A stretch of DNA of 33,782 bases, taken from positions 1,936 through 35,717 of the forward strand of contig JAFEEY010000028.1 of NCBI GenBank assembly GCA_018240865.1, in the 5' to 3' direction. Shown piece by piece: positions 7,701 through 15,306 of this stretch (positions are counted from its first letter, which is position 1; each line of letters starts with the position of its first letter). The notes under the pieces are model-generated. The model was given only the letters and a program-made list of their open reading frames with translations. It searched no databases and was not told the DNA's origin. Origin of the DNA: Pseudomonadota bacterium. GTDB taxonomy: Bacteria > Pseudomonadota > Alphaproteobacteria > Sphingomonadales > Sphingomonadaceae. The translations under genes were made by a program, and so were the position numbers.

Positions 7701-7863
7701 CGGCAAGCTCGCGGTCGATGAAATTGGCAGCGATCGGCTTGCGCGCCAGCCACGCCAGGACAAGCAGCGCCAGCAGCAGTATCGCAAGTGCGAGCGCCGC
7801 GCTTCGCCACCGCCCGCGCCGCCGCACGGCCGCCGGCGCTTCCATGACTTCCGCCTCAGCCAT
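4717..7863 (-). CDS. ydbH: YdbH family intermembrane phospholipid transport protein
   Basis: This is a 1048-residue AsmA-like protein. It has an Ala/Arg-rich cytoplasmic tip, one membrane helix (about residues 21-40, SAALALAILLLALLVLAWLA), then a very long beta-rich periplasmic region of repeated short strands, as in bridge-like lipid transporters. The C-terminal part (for example GGTLSYVGEVSNADLGIWG and FAGVSRGTIRPV) resembles the conserved YdbH end. Its downstream partners ynbE and ydbL follow with 4-nt overlaps. I chose the ATG at 7863; a TTG five codons upstream at 7878 is possible. It is divergent from radC with about 44 nt between starts, so both promoters overlap each other or the opposite 5' end. 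Confidence 0.87.
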   Translation of the reverse strand: MAEAEVMEAPAAVRRRGRWRSAALALAILLLALLVLAWLARKPIAANFIDRELAARGVAARYEVKKIGLHAQRLEKVSIGDPRAPDLTADWIEVDLVPTFGAPQVTEVRASGVRLRGRLVNGRLTFGAIDKMLPAPSGAPFRLPDLRVGLNDSRLALVLPAGPVDVRIDGRGNLKGGFSGIYVASAPALAFGTCRVVGLRGSGGIAIKGGRPHLTGPFAATSAACGEARLAATQGTIDATLEPGLDGWHGLAAVASNDISAAGWSASAARGQIDFAGTAARTTGMARLAALDLAGAPGRAPRVELGGRYAIETRRERLDRNSAPATAIRFEGTLTGRGVALASVPNLSGLVENTAGTPFEPLVRAGARFAGSARTGADIHASLSLATQGGDGSLRIGSAELSGGGTQLRFAGGEGIRLVWPGAMRPQIDGRLTTSGEEMPRITVDVHQAAPGAPISGMARMEPFAAGGSRVAFAPARFANGRLTTVLEMSGPLAGGRVERATLALDGRFGSNGLTLNPACAALTFERLTLSGLDLSPARLRLCPAGPALVANGRVAGVLQAPRLHGMLGSSPIAIAADRARFDGKGFGAASLAVRLGSDDRISRLDVAELSGASAKGLSGRFKGASGQIGKVPLIVGDASGQWRWTNGALTLAAAATVSDEANPARFNPLVSRDFSLVMRGNNLSVRGDLLEPASGTKIVGVDLRHDLARGTGSADLDVASLRFTPALQPEKLTPLTLGVIANVDGTVSGHGRIAWAGDRVTSSGAYHIEARSLAAPFGPVTGVKTDIRFTDLLGLVTASDQLLTVATVNPGILVEDGTVHYRVLPGMKLAVDKARWPFAGGALTLRPTVLDFSEEAARHLTFDITGLDAARFIEKLEFKNLAGTGIFDGTLPMIFDRDGGRIEAGRLTSRAPGGTLSYVGEVSNADLGIWGGIAFDALKAIGYRTMTIDMNGRLDGEMVSEIRFAGVSRGTIRPVATGLIARVGGQLATQLQQLPFIFNIRIRAPFRGLIGTARSFYDPSLLINDRLGPAFQAEKPPVQPQESEIKR

Positions 7864-7907
7864 GCGCCGATTGCCCAAGCGCCGTTCGCACCCTAAGCCT
7901 TGGCGCC

Positions 7908-8585
7908 ATGACGGGGGAAGAAGACGGCACGGGACACAGGGCGCGCCTGCGCGAGCGGCTGCTCCGGCAGGGCCCGGACGCGCTGCTGGACCATGAGGTC
8001 GTCGAATATCTGCTCGCTCTCGTCATCCCGCGCCGCGATACCAAATCGCTTGCGAAACGCTTGCTGAACGAATTCGGCGGCATCGGCGGATTGTTCGCGG
8101 CCGATGCCGAAGCGATCGAGCGCGCGGGGTTCAGCGAAACGGCTGTAGCGGCGTTGAAGATCGTCAATGCGGCCGCTCTCCGCCTTTTGGCCGCCGAGAT
8201 CAAGGCTCGGCCGATACTCGGCAGCTGGAATGCGCTGCTCGACTATCTGCGTGCCGACATGGCGGCGCTGCCGGTCGAACGAGTCCGCGTGCTCTTCCTG
8301 AACGCGAAAAACATGCTGATCCGCGACGAGGCGATGAGCGAGGGATCGATCAGCGAGGCCGCCGTCTATGTCCGTGAGGTCATCCGCCGCGCGATCGACC
8401 TGCACGCGGCGAGCCTGATCCTGGTCCACAATCATCCAAGCGGCGATCCCTCGCCCTCCAGGCAGGACATCGCCATCACGCGCGACATCGCCGAGGCCGG
8501 CAAAAGGCTCGGCATAACGCTTCATGATCATGTCATCATCGGCGCGGACGGCCATAGCAGTTTGCGCGCACTGGGGCTGCTTTAG
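7908..8585 (+). CDS. radC: RadC family JAB/MPN-domain protein
   Basis: The 225-residue protein has an N-terminal helix-hairpin-helix-type region (about residues 15-95, RERLLRQGPDALLDHEVVEYLL) and a C-terminal JAB/MPN domain. The metal-binding signature is present: His174, His176 and Asp187 in HNHPSGDPSPSRQD, with Glu151 or a nearby acid as the likely fourth element. RadC proteins were once linked to recombination repair, but their true role is unsettled; the fold is that of a zinc metalloprotease/deubiquitinase. The gene stands alone, divergent from ydbH and convergent with the small acidic protein gene after 28 nt. It carries no sign of mobile-element origin. Confidence 0.93.
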   Translation: MTGEEDGTGHRARLRERLLRQGPDALLDHEVVEYLLALVIPRRDTKSLAKRLLNEFGGIGGLFAADAEAIERAGFSETAVAALKIVNAAALRLLAAEIKARPILGSWNALLDYLRADMAALPVERVRVLFLNAKNMLIRDEAMSEGSISEAAVYVREVIRRAIDLHAASLILVHNHPSGDPSPSRQDIAITRDIAEAGKRLGITLHDHVIIGADGHSSLRALGLL

Positions 8586-8613
8586 CCGCACCGCTGCGAA
8601 TGAAGTCCGCCCA

Positions 8614-8862
8614 TCAGCCGCCCGGCGTACGATCCGGATAGTCTTCCGGCTTCACGCTCGACTGATTGTCGACTGCCTGATGAATCCGGTTCTCCTCGCT
8701 CTCGCTGACGCCGGGCACTTCGGTCAGGTCGCCGCCGCCACCGACAGGATCGTCGTCATAGTCCTCGCCCGGGTTGCCGCCGCCGGCGCCGGACCCGGAA
8801 CCGCGGACCTCACCATTGGGCGCGATGGACGGCCGCTCGCCCCGATCGTGATCCTGGGTCAT
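8614..8862 (-). CDS. small acidic glycine-rich protein, unknown
   Basis: The product is 82 residues of low complexity: a GSGSGAGGGN stretch, an acidic EDYDDDP run and another GGGG, with no hydrophobic core, signal sequence or cysteine. It is likely disordered and cytoplasmic. I do not recognise a family. The gene starts inside the stop codon of the hemerythrin gene (ATGA, 8859-8862), so it is probably translated from the same mRNA. The tight coupling is the main support for a real gene. A role alongside the hemerythrin protein is inference only. Confidence 0.65.
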   Translation of the reverse strand: MTQDHDRGERPSIAPNGEVRGSGSGAGGGNPGEDYDDDPVGGGGDLTEVPGVSESEENRIHQAVDNQSSVKPEDYPDRTPGG

Positions 8863-9449
8863 GCCAGCTTCAGCCCTTCCTTGTTCATCGCGAAGGTCAG
8901 CTTCTTGTTCTGCTCTTCGCTGAGGCGGGATTTGAGCGCGGGGAAAATCGTGTTCTCCTCCTCGCCCGCATGTTCCTCGATCGCGCGGCGGAACTCCGCG
9001 ACCTTTTCAAGGAACGCCGGGGAATCCTTGGGCATATTCTCCAGATCGTACAGGAATTGCTTCACATAGCCGTGGTCATGATTGAGGTGATCGGCCTGTT
9101 CGGTCTGGCCAGCATCGCGCAGCGCCGGGTAAATGGTGTTCTCCTCCTGCAGAGCGTGCTTGGCGAGCGAATGCTTCATCTGCATCAGCAGCATTGACCG
9201 TTTGGTCGTGTTGCGGTCCGTGGTCGCCTGCAAGGCATCGAACAGTTTCAGCACGGCGGCATGTTCGGCCGCGAGCGCCTCGTCCCAATCGCCTGCCAGG
9301 ATCGTCGGCGCCTGCACCGCGGCCTTGCGGCCCAGATTGGCGATCAGCCCGATCGCCACGCCGGCGGCCGCGGCGCCGATCACGGCGCCGGTCGATGCGT
9401 GGCCGCCGGCCTGTTGAGATTTGGATTTGGCGCGAGTCTGCGTCGCCAT
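8859..9449 (-). CDS. hemerythrin HHE-domain protein with N-terminal hydrophobic segment
   Basis: The 196-residue protein has a basic N-terminus, a glycine/alanine-rich hydrophobic stretch (about residues 20-40, GAVIGAAAAGVAIGLIANLG) that could insert in or lie on the membrane, then a four-helix HHE domain (about 55-185). Expected di-iron ligands are visible: His63, His98 with Glu102 (HALQEE), His124/His126 (HDH), and His160 with Glu164 (HAGEE). Such domains bind O2 or NO or sense oxidative stress. The start at 9449 is chosen because GGGAG lies 8 nt upstream; the frame is open to 9650 but that extension is arginine-rich non-family sequence. It is downstream of an FMN reductase gene on the same strand (70-nt gap), which may indicate shared redox stress use. 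Confidence 0.87.
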   Translation of the reverse strand: MATQTRAKSKSQQAGGHASTGAVIGAAAAGVAIGLIANLGRKAAVQAPTILAGDWDEALAAEHAAVLKLFDALQATTDRNTTKRSMLLMQMKHSLAKHALQEENTIYPALRDAGQTEQADHLNHDHGYVKQFLYDLENMPKDSPAFLEKVAEFRRAIEEHAGEEENTIFPALKSRLSEEQNKKLTFAMNKEGLKLA

Positions 9450-9519
9450 GGCGAACTCTCCCATGCTGATTGAACCAGTCAGCAGAACCCGCGTGCACGC
9501 CAACACGTTCCGCGCCCGC

Positions 9520-10104
9520 TCAATAAGGCGGCGCCTTGCGGGTTTTCTGGTCCTTCGCCGCTTCCGCCCACCATTCGAGATCGGCGGCGAAGCGCGGAAA
9601 GGCGCGCGCCAGCGCCTCCCCGCCCTCGCCGGTCGGATTGGCATCGGCATCCAGTGCGTGCGTGATCTGGCCGACCGCGATCGTGCTGGAAATCACGATC
9701 ATGCCCATTTCCGAAAGCGTGCCGTGCCAGATCAGCGCCGACCTGGCTCCGGCGAACCGCCCGGCCGAGTAGCTGACGATCGCCGCCGGCCGCCAGAACC
9801 ATTCCTCCAGGAAATGATCGGTCAGGTTCTTGAGGCCCGGCTGCACGCCCCAATTATACTCGCCGGTCACGAAGACGAAGGCGTCCGCCGCGCGAATCTT
9901 CGCCGCCAGCGCTTCCAGCTTCGATGGCGCCTCGCCAGCCGGATATTCCTTATACATGCGGTCGAGCATCGGCAGGCCGATCGCCTGCGCGTCGATCAGC
10001 TCCGCGTTATGGCCGCGTTTGGCGAGCTCCATCACCGTATAGTTCGCAAGCCTGATACCGGCGCGGTCGCGGCGATAGGAGCCGTAAAGGACGAGGATGT
10101 TCAT
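9520..10104 (-). CDS. NADPH-dependent FMN reductase family protein
   Basis: This is a 194-residue flavodoxin-fold protein starting MNILVLYGSYRRDR, with the P-loop-like GSYRRDRAG phosphate-binding turn. The TGEYNWGVQPGLKNLTDHF block corresponds to the family's TPEYNxSxPGxLKNxxD motif that contacts FMN, and SYSAGRFAGARS follows. It probably reduces FMN or quinones with NAD(P)H in the cytoplasm; the natural substrate is unknown. I chose the ATG at 10104. The frame continues upstream to 10176, but those codons read through a dispersed repeat (10118-10210) and are not part of the family. Hemerythrin and acidic-protein genes follow on the same strand. Confidence 0.88.
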   Translation of the reverse strand: MNILVLYGSYRRDRAGIRLANYTVMELAKRGHNAELIDAQAIGLPMLDRMYKEYPAGEAPSKLEALAAKIRAADAFVFVTGEYNWGVQPGLKNLTDHFLEEWFWRPAAIVSYSAGRFAGARSALIWHGTLSEMGMIVISSTIAVGQITHALDADANPTGEGGEALARAFPRFAADLEWWAEAAKDQKTRKAPPY

Positions 10105-10117
10105 GATATTCTCGTAG

Positions 10118-10210
10118 CCGCTCGGGCTGAGCCTGTCGAAGCCCCGTTCTTCTTCCGGACGCCGCGTTTCAAGCATAGGACAGGCCTTCGATCAGCTCAG
10201 GCCAAACGGA
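10118..10210. repeat. inverted pair of CTTCGACAGGCTCAG-type repeats
   Basis: The left copy (about 10120-10145) reads GGGCTGAGCCTGTCGAAGCC and the right copy (about 10180-10204), inverted, reads GCCTGAGCTGATCGAAGGCC. They share CTGAGC and TCGAAG with small changes. The pair fills the region between the divergent FMN reductase and aminotransferase genes and extends to within a few bases of both starts. It belongs to the same family as the copies at 20642-20718. Confidence 0.7.
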
Positions 10211-10216
10211 TTTGGG

Positions 10217-11371
10217 ATGAACCCGCTTTACGCCAAAATGCCGACCACGATCTTCGAAGCCATGTCGGCGCGGGCGCGCGAGACCGGAGCGATCAATCTC
10301 GGCCAGGGCTTTCCCGATTCGAACGGACCGCCGGATGTGGTTGATGCGGCGGCGGGGGCACTGACCGAGCGTTCCAACCAATATCCCCCAATGGCGGGCA
10401 TCCCCGAGCTGCGCGAAGCCGTCGCCGATCATTATCGCCGGCACCAGGGTCTCGATCTCTCGCCGACAGAGGTGGTCGTCACGTCGGGCGCCACCGAAGC
10501 GTTGGCCGCGGCCATCCTGGCGCTCGTGACGCCGGGCGATGAAGTCGTGCTGTTCCAGCCGCTCTACGATGCATATCTGCCGCTGGTGCTCCGGGCGGGC
10601 GGCGTGCCGCGCTTCGTTCGCCTGACGCCGCCGGACTGGCGGATCACGGCGGCAGCGCTGGATGCCGCCTTCACGCCCCGCACGCGCCTCGTCATCCTCA
10701 ACACGCCCCTCAACCCAACAGCGACGATCGTCAGCGATGAGGAACTGGCGCTGATCGCGGAGCGAGTCCAGGCTGCGAATGCTGTGCTGATCAGCGACGA
10801 AGTCTGGGAGCATGTGATTTTCGATGGCCTCGCCCACCGTTCGCCGATGGCGCTGCCCGGCATGCGCGAGCGGGCGGTGAAGATCGGCTCGGCCGGCAAG
10901 ATATTCTCGCTGACCGGCTGGAAAGTCGGCTGGATGTGCGCTGCCCCCGCCCTCGCCGGCCCGCTTGCCCGCGCGCATCAATTCCTGACCTTCACCACGC
11001 CGCCCAACCTTCAGACCGCCGTCGCCTACGGCCTGGGCAAGGACGGGACTTATTTCGCCGGCATGCGCGCGGACTATGCCCGCTCGCGCGATCGGCTGAC
11101 CGATGCGCTGCGGGCAAGCGGCTGGGCCGTGCTGCCGAGCAAGGCCACCTATTTCCTTTCGCTCGATCTCATCGCCTCAGGCATAGCAATGGACGACGGG
11201 AGCTTCTGCGACCGGCTGGTGACGGAGCATGGCGTCGCCGCCATCCCCGTCTCTGCCTTCTATGCCGAAGACCCGGTCACGAGCGTCGTCCGCCTCTGCT
11301 TCGCCAAACAGGACGCGACACTGGACGCCGCCGCCGATCGACTGGCGGCGGCGCGCCACGCCCTTATTTGA
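10217..11371 (+). CDS. PLP-dependent class I/II aminotransferase
   Basis: The 384-residue fold-type I aminotransferase resembles the methionine/kynurenine aminotransferase branch (YbdL-like): N-terminal INLGQGFPD, YPPMAGIPELREAV, VTSGATEALAAAI, NTPLNPTAT and ISDEVWEHVIFDG. The Schiff-base lysine is Lys228 in GSAGKIFSLTGWKVGW, and the substrate-carboxylate arginine lies in VVRLCFAK. It moves an amino group from an aromatic or sulfur amino acid to a 2-oxo acid in the cytosol; the exact substrate cannot be read from sequence. The start at 10217 is directly after a dispersed repeat, so its promoter or leader must lie in or across that repeat. Its 3' end overlaps the convergent peptidase gene by 8 nt. 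Confidence 0.92.
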   Translation: MNPLYAKMPTTIFEAMSARARETGAINLGQGFPDSNGPPDVVDAAAGALTERSNQYPPMAGIPELREAVADHYRRHQGLDLSPTEVVVTSGATEALAAAILALVTPGDEVVLFQPLYDAYLPLVLRAGGVPRFVRLTPPDWRITAAALDAAFTPRTRLVILNTPLNPTATIVSDEELALIAERVQAANAVLISDEVWEHVIFDGLAHRSPMALPGMRERAVKIGSAGKIFSLTGWKVGWMCAAPALAGPLARAHQFLTFTTPPNLQTAVAYGLGKDGTYFAGMRADYARSRDRLTDALRASGWAVLPSKATYFLSLDLIASGIAMDDGSFCDRLVTEHGVAAIPVSAFYAEDPVTSVVRLCFAKQDATLDAAADRLAAARHALI

Positions 11372-13343
11372 TGCCGAGCGCCCCGCGCAGGAAAGCATCG
11401 CTCTTGCCCAGCATGTCGGCGCGGGCGTCGCTGGTGTTCAGCGAATGAGTGAGACCGGGATAGGTGATGAGCGTCACCTGTTTCCCGGCTCCGCGCAGCC
11501 GGTCCGCCATCAGCTGAGATTCGGTCACCTTGACGTTGAAGTCCAGATCGCCGTGAAACAGCATGACTGGCGCCTTGATCGCGGCCACATTCTGCGCGGG
11601 CGATCCTTCCTTCAGGTGCGGGCCGCTGCCGATCCAGTCCCGCATGACGCGCTGACCGGTCGTCCGGATGAACTGGCTCCTGAGCTCATCCAGATCGGTG
11701 ACAGGGGCGATCGCGACGATGGCCTTGAACAAGTCCGGCGCGACCACGCCTGACTGCAGGGCCGCATAGCCGCCATAGGACCAGCCGAGGATAGCGAGCT
11801 TCGACGGATCGGCGATTCCTTGCGAAACCAGCCAGCGGCCGCTGTCGGTCACGTCACCGATCGCGATCTTCCAGGATTTGAAGCCGTTTTCCTTGAACCA
11901 GTCATCGCCATAGCCGTAGGAGCCGCGGAAGTTCGGCTGCAGCACGGCAAAGCCGCGATTGGCGTAATATTGCGCCAGCCAGTCGAAACCCCATTCGTCG
12001 CGCGCCTGCGGCCCGCCATGGGGCATCACGATCGCGGGCAGATTCTTGCCGGAAGAACCTGGCGGCAAGGTCAGATAAGCCGGCACCAACGTGCCGTCCG
12101 ATGCCTTGACCTGAACGCTCTGCACGCTGGCGAGCTTGTAACCCTCCAGCTCCGGCCGGCTCAAAAGCAGCGGCCGCATCTGCTTGGTGGCACGGTCGAG
12201 CAGATAATAGCGGCCCGGATCGGTGTCGGAACCCGCCCAGATCAGCAGCTTCTGCTCATCGTCGCTGGCGCCTTCATAGCTGATGATCGGCGAACCCGGC
12301 AGCGCCTTGGCAAGCGACCCGGCCAGCCTGGCGAGCCCGGCGTCGAAATATTCGGCGTAGCGCCGGTCGGTCGCGTAGCTGGCACCGATCACGCGCTGCT
12401 TGCGGCCCAGCCGGATCGGGCCGTCCACATCGACTTCGGGATGAGCGAAGGCGACGGTGTCGGTGTTGCTCCCGTCCAGCGCGCGCTTGATCAGCGCGAA
12501 ACGCCCGTTCGTCTTCTGCAGCCCGTAAACCACGTTTTCGGCTGGATCGACTGCGTAAGGGTTGAAGCCCTGATAGGTGAGCTCGTTATAGGTCGACAGA
12601 TCCTTCCATTCCGAGCCGCCTTTTGGACGGTAAATGTAGCGCGTCACCCCAGTCGCGCTGTAATCGCCTGTGAACTGGGTGACGCCTGCGATCCGGACTT
12701 CGCCGATGCCGTCGCTGATGAACTCCGAGCCGTCGGCCATCGGCTTCACGACGGTTCTGGACTGTCCGGACCGGGTATCGACCCGTTCGACAGTGAAGCC
12801 TTCCTTGCGCTTCTGGATGACCGTGCCGGTGGTGACTTCGGGCACGATCCATTTGCTCATCAGGAAAGCGCCGTCCTGCCCCGGCAGCCAATCCACGATG
12901 CCACCGCCATAGCGGTTGAAATAGAGCGCATTGTCCGTGTTGCGCTCGCTGATCATTTTGAAATTCCCGCCGCCGGCGTCGATCGCAACCAGCCGGGAGG
13001 CATTCAGCAGGAAGCCCGACTCCTCGCGCGGCGCGACGACCGTGCAGAGCAGGCGGTCATTCGCGACCCAACCGCAGCGCTGCATCAGCTCGGGTTCGCC
13101 GCTCGCCACCATCGACCGCTTGGGTGGCGCGCTGCCATCCACCGGAACCGTGAACAGCGCATTGCCCTTGCCGGCTGTCGGCGCGAGAAACGCCATCGTC
13201 TTGCCATCCGGCGACAGGCTCGCGCTGACGACGGACTCGCGTGCGCCGAACGCCTTTTCCGGCGGCACTTGCTGGGCAATCGCGATGCCGGATGCGCCGG
13301 CGCCCAAAAGCAGCGTCAGCGTAGCGAAACGAGCGAGCTTCAT
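11364..13343 (-). CDS. S9 family (prolyl oligopeptidase-like) exported peptidase
   Basis: The 659-residue protein has a signal sequence (about residues 1-23, ending SGIAIA before QQ), a beta-propeller-type N-terminal region with repeated strand motifs, and a C-terminal alpha/beta hydrolase domain. The catalytic triad is visible as Ser522 (GWSYGGYA), Asp601 (HGDLDFNVKV) and His633 (GLTHSL), and an oxyanion-type segment is MPHGGPQARDEWGF. It likely cleaves small peptides in the periplasm. Its start follows AGGGGGGAAAGA, a strong ribosome binding site. It is transcribed away from aguA with about 110 nt between the starts, and its 3' end overlaps the aminotransferase gene tail to tail. Confidence 0.93.
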   Translation of the reverse strand: MKLARFATLTLLLGAGASGIAIAQQVPPEKAFGARESVVSASLSPDGKTMAFLAPTAGKGNALFTVPVDGSAPPKRSMVASGEPELMQRCGWVANDRLLCTVVAPREESGFLLNASRLVAIDAGGGNFKMISERNTDNALYFNRYGGGIVDWLPGQDGAFLMSKWIVPEVTTGTVIQKRKEGFTVERVDTRSGQSRTVVKPMADGSEFISDGIGEVRIAGVTQFTGDYSATGVTRYIYRPKGGSEWKDLSTYNELTYQGFNPYAVDPAENVVYGLQKTNGRFALIKRALDGSNTDTVAFAHPEVDVDGPIRLGRKQRVIGASYATDRRYAEYFDAGLARLAGSLAKALPGSPIISYEGASDDEQKLLIWAGSDTDPGRYYLLDRATKQMRPLLLSRPELEGYKLASVQSVQVKASDGTLVPAYLTLPPGSSGKNLPAIVMPHGGPQARDEWGFDWLAQYYANRGFAVLQPNFRGSYGYGDDWFKENGFKSWKIAIGDVTDSGRWLVSQGIADPSKLAILGWSYGGYAALQSGVVAPDLFKAIVAIAPVTDLDELRSQFIRTTGQRVMRDWIGSGPHLKEGSPAQNVAAIKAPVMLFHGDLDFNVKVTESQLMADRLRGAGKQVTLITYPGLTHSLNTSDARADMLGKSDAFLRGALGIK

Positions 13344-13453
13344 TCTTTCCCCCCTGCGTGGTCGCGCCTATAGCACCGCCTCGGCCGCGCAATTGCAAGA
13401 GGGCGCGGCCCCGAATTGGAGTTGAATTCAATGGTAAAGGCGAAATTGCGCCA

Positions 13454-14443
13454 ATGACCCGGACTCTTCGGCAGCCGGCGGAATGGGCTCCGCACGAAAG
13501 CGTCTGGATCGGGTTCCCGAGCCATGCCGAGCTTTGGGAAGACGATCTGGCGCCTGCCCAGGCCGAAGCCGCGGCCTTTGCGCGCGCGGTCCATGCCGAT
13601 AGCGCCGGCGAGAATGTGCGGCTGGTCGCGGCCGATGAGGCGGCGGCAGCCGAGGCGCGACGGCTGGCCGGGCCAGGCATTGGGGTCATCGTCCAGCCCT
13701 TCGGCGATATCTGGCTGCGCGATACCGGGCCCATCATCGTATCCGACGGCGGAGCGCGGGAAGCGCGCGCATTCCGTTTCAACGGCTGGGGCGGTAAATA
13801 TAATCTCGCGGGCGACGACGACCTCGCTCTTCGGCTCGCTGGAACCCGGGGTTTCGATACCCGCGAATGCCATTATGTGCTGGAAGGCGGCGCGATCGAC
13901 GTGGACGGAACCGGCCTCGCGGTGACCACCGAACAGTGCCTCCTGAACCCGAACCGCAATCCCGGCTTGTCGCGCGCGGAGATCGAGGCGCGGCTGAAGG
14001 GCGATCTTGGGCTCGACCGCATCCTGTGGTTCGGCGACGGCCTGTTGAACGATCATACCGACGGCCATGTCGACAATCTGGCCCGCTTCGTCGGCCAGGG
14101 CCGCATCGCGATCCCCGAGCCCGCCGGGCCGGAAGATCCCAACACCGCGGTCTATCGCGACGCGCAGGAAAGAGCCCGCGCATTCGGGCTGGAGGTCGTC
14201 TCCATTCCCTCGGCCGGCCGCGTCCTGCGCGATGGAGAGGTGATCCCCGCCTCCTATATGAACCTTTACATCGGCAATGCCGCTGTGGTCGTGCCGCTGT
14301 ATGGCGCGCCGAACGACGAAGCGGCGGTGGCCGCGATCCAGGCGCTGTTTCCCTCACGCAAGGTTGCGGGCTTGCGCGCCGATCATATCTTGACCGGCGG
14401 CGGCAGTTTCCACTGCATCAGCCAGCAAGTCCCTTCGCTCTAG
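13454..14443 (+). CDS. aguA: agmatine deiminase
   Basis: The 329-residue member of the agmatine deiminase/peptidyl-arginine deiminase superfamily hydrolyses agmatine to N-carbamoylputrescine plus ammonia. Signatures include WAPHESVWIGFPS near the start, WLRDTGPI, LEGGAIDVDGTG, LNPNRNP, DHTDGHVDN and the C-terminal GGGSFHCISQQ, with catalytic Cys321. I chose the ATG at 13454 since the family begins close to RTLRQPAEW; the frame is open to 13358 but that part is not conserved. aguB follows after 14 nt, so the two consecutive steps of putrescine synthesis from arginine are co-transcribed. Confidence 0.94.
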   Translation: MTRTLRQPAEWAPHESVWIGFPSHAELWEDDLAPAQAEAAAFARAVHADSAGENVRLVAADEAAAAEARRLAGPGIGVIVQPFGDIWLRDTGPIIVSDGGAREARAFRFNGWGGKYNLAGDDDLALRLAGTRGFDTRECHYVLEGGAIDVDGTGLAVTTEQCLLNPNRNPGLSRAEIEARLKGDLGLDRILWFGDGLLNDHTDGHVDNLARFVGQGRIAIPEPAGPEDPNTAVYRDAQERARAFGLEVVSIPSAGRVLRDGEVIPASYMNLYIGNAAVVVPLYGAPNDEAAVAAIQALFPSRKVAGLRADHILTGGGSFHCISQQVPSL

Positions 14444-14457
14444 TCCCGGGAAAGCCG

Positions 14458-15306
14458 ATGTCCGAAGTCACCGTCGCCGCCCTCCAGCTCGCCTTGCCCG
14501 GCCCCGAGGCCGACAATATCGCGCATGTGAGCGAGCTGGTGCGCGAGGCCGCCGCACAGGGCGCGAAGGTCATCCTGCCGCCCGAACTCTTCGAAGGCCC
14601 CTATTTCTGCCGGGTCGAGGACGAAGGCCTGTTCTCGAACGCGCGGCCGACCGAGGCGCACCCTTCGGTGCTGGCGATGCAGAAGCTCGCCGCGGAGCTG
14701 AACGTCTATATCCCGACCAGCTTTTTCGAGGCAGACGGGCCGCATCACTATAACAGCCTCGCCATGATCGACGACAGAGGCGCGATCATGGGCCTCTATC
14801 GCAAGAGCCACATCCCGGACGGCCCCGGCTATGAAGAGAAATTCTATTTCCGCCCCGGCAATACCGGCTTCAAGACATGGGACGTGCCGGGCGCGCGGCT
14901 GGGTGTCGGCGTGTGCTGGGATCAATGGTATCCGGAGACGGCCCGCGCGATGATGCTGATGGGCGCGGAGGTTCTGTTCTACCCGACCGCGATCGGCTCC
15001 GAGCCGCACGATCCCGATCTCGACACCAGCCGGCTGTGGCGCCGCGCGATGATCGGGCACGCCGTGTCCAACGTCGTGCCCGTCGTCGCCGCCAACCGGA
15101 TCGGGACGGAGGACGGCCAGCGCTTCTACGGCCACAGCTTCATCTGCGACGAACGCGGCGACATGCTCGCCGAGTTCGGCGCGACCGAAACCGGCGTCCT
15201 CACTGCCACCCTCGATCTCGCTCAGGCCAAACGCCACCGCGCCGCCTTCGGCTTCTTCCGCGACCGCCGGCCGGAGCTTTATGGCCGGCTGGTTCAGGAC
15301 ATCTGA
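14458..15306 (+). CDS. aguB: N-carbamoylputrescine amidase
   Basis: This 282-residue nitrilase-superfamily enzyme has the Glu-Lys-Cys triad at Glu43 (LPPELFEGPYF), Lys116 (YRKSHIPDGPGY) and Cys153 (GVGVCWDQWYPE). EGPYFC, RKSHIPDGPGYEEKFYF and CWDQWYPE are typical of AguB. It releases CO2 and ammonia from N-carbamoylputrescine to give putrescine in the cytosol. It lies 14 nt downstream of aguA. Its last 13 nt overlap the convergent uracil-DNA glycosylase gene. Confidence 0.95.
   Translation: MSEVTVAALQLALPGPEADNIAHVSELVREAAAQGAKVILPPELFEGPYFCRVEDEGLFSNARPTEAHPSVLAMQKLAAELNVYIPTSFFEADGPHHYNSLAMIDDRGAIMGLYRKSHIPDGPGYEEKFYFRPGNTGFKTWDVPGARLGVGVCWDQWYPETARAMMLMGAEVLFYPTAIGSEPHDPDLDTSRLWRRAMIGHAVSNVVPVVAANRIGTEDGQRFYGHSFICDERGDMLAEFGATETGVLTATLDLAQAKRHRAAFGFFRDRRPELYGRLVQDI

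Noticed and set aside
10105..10176. N-terminal extension of the FMN reductase to 10176
   Set aside because: The extension reads through the dispersed repeat at 10118-10210; the flavodoxin fold begins at the ATG at 10104.
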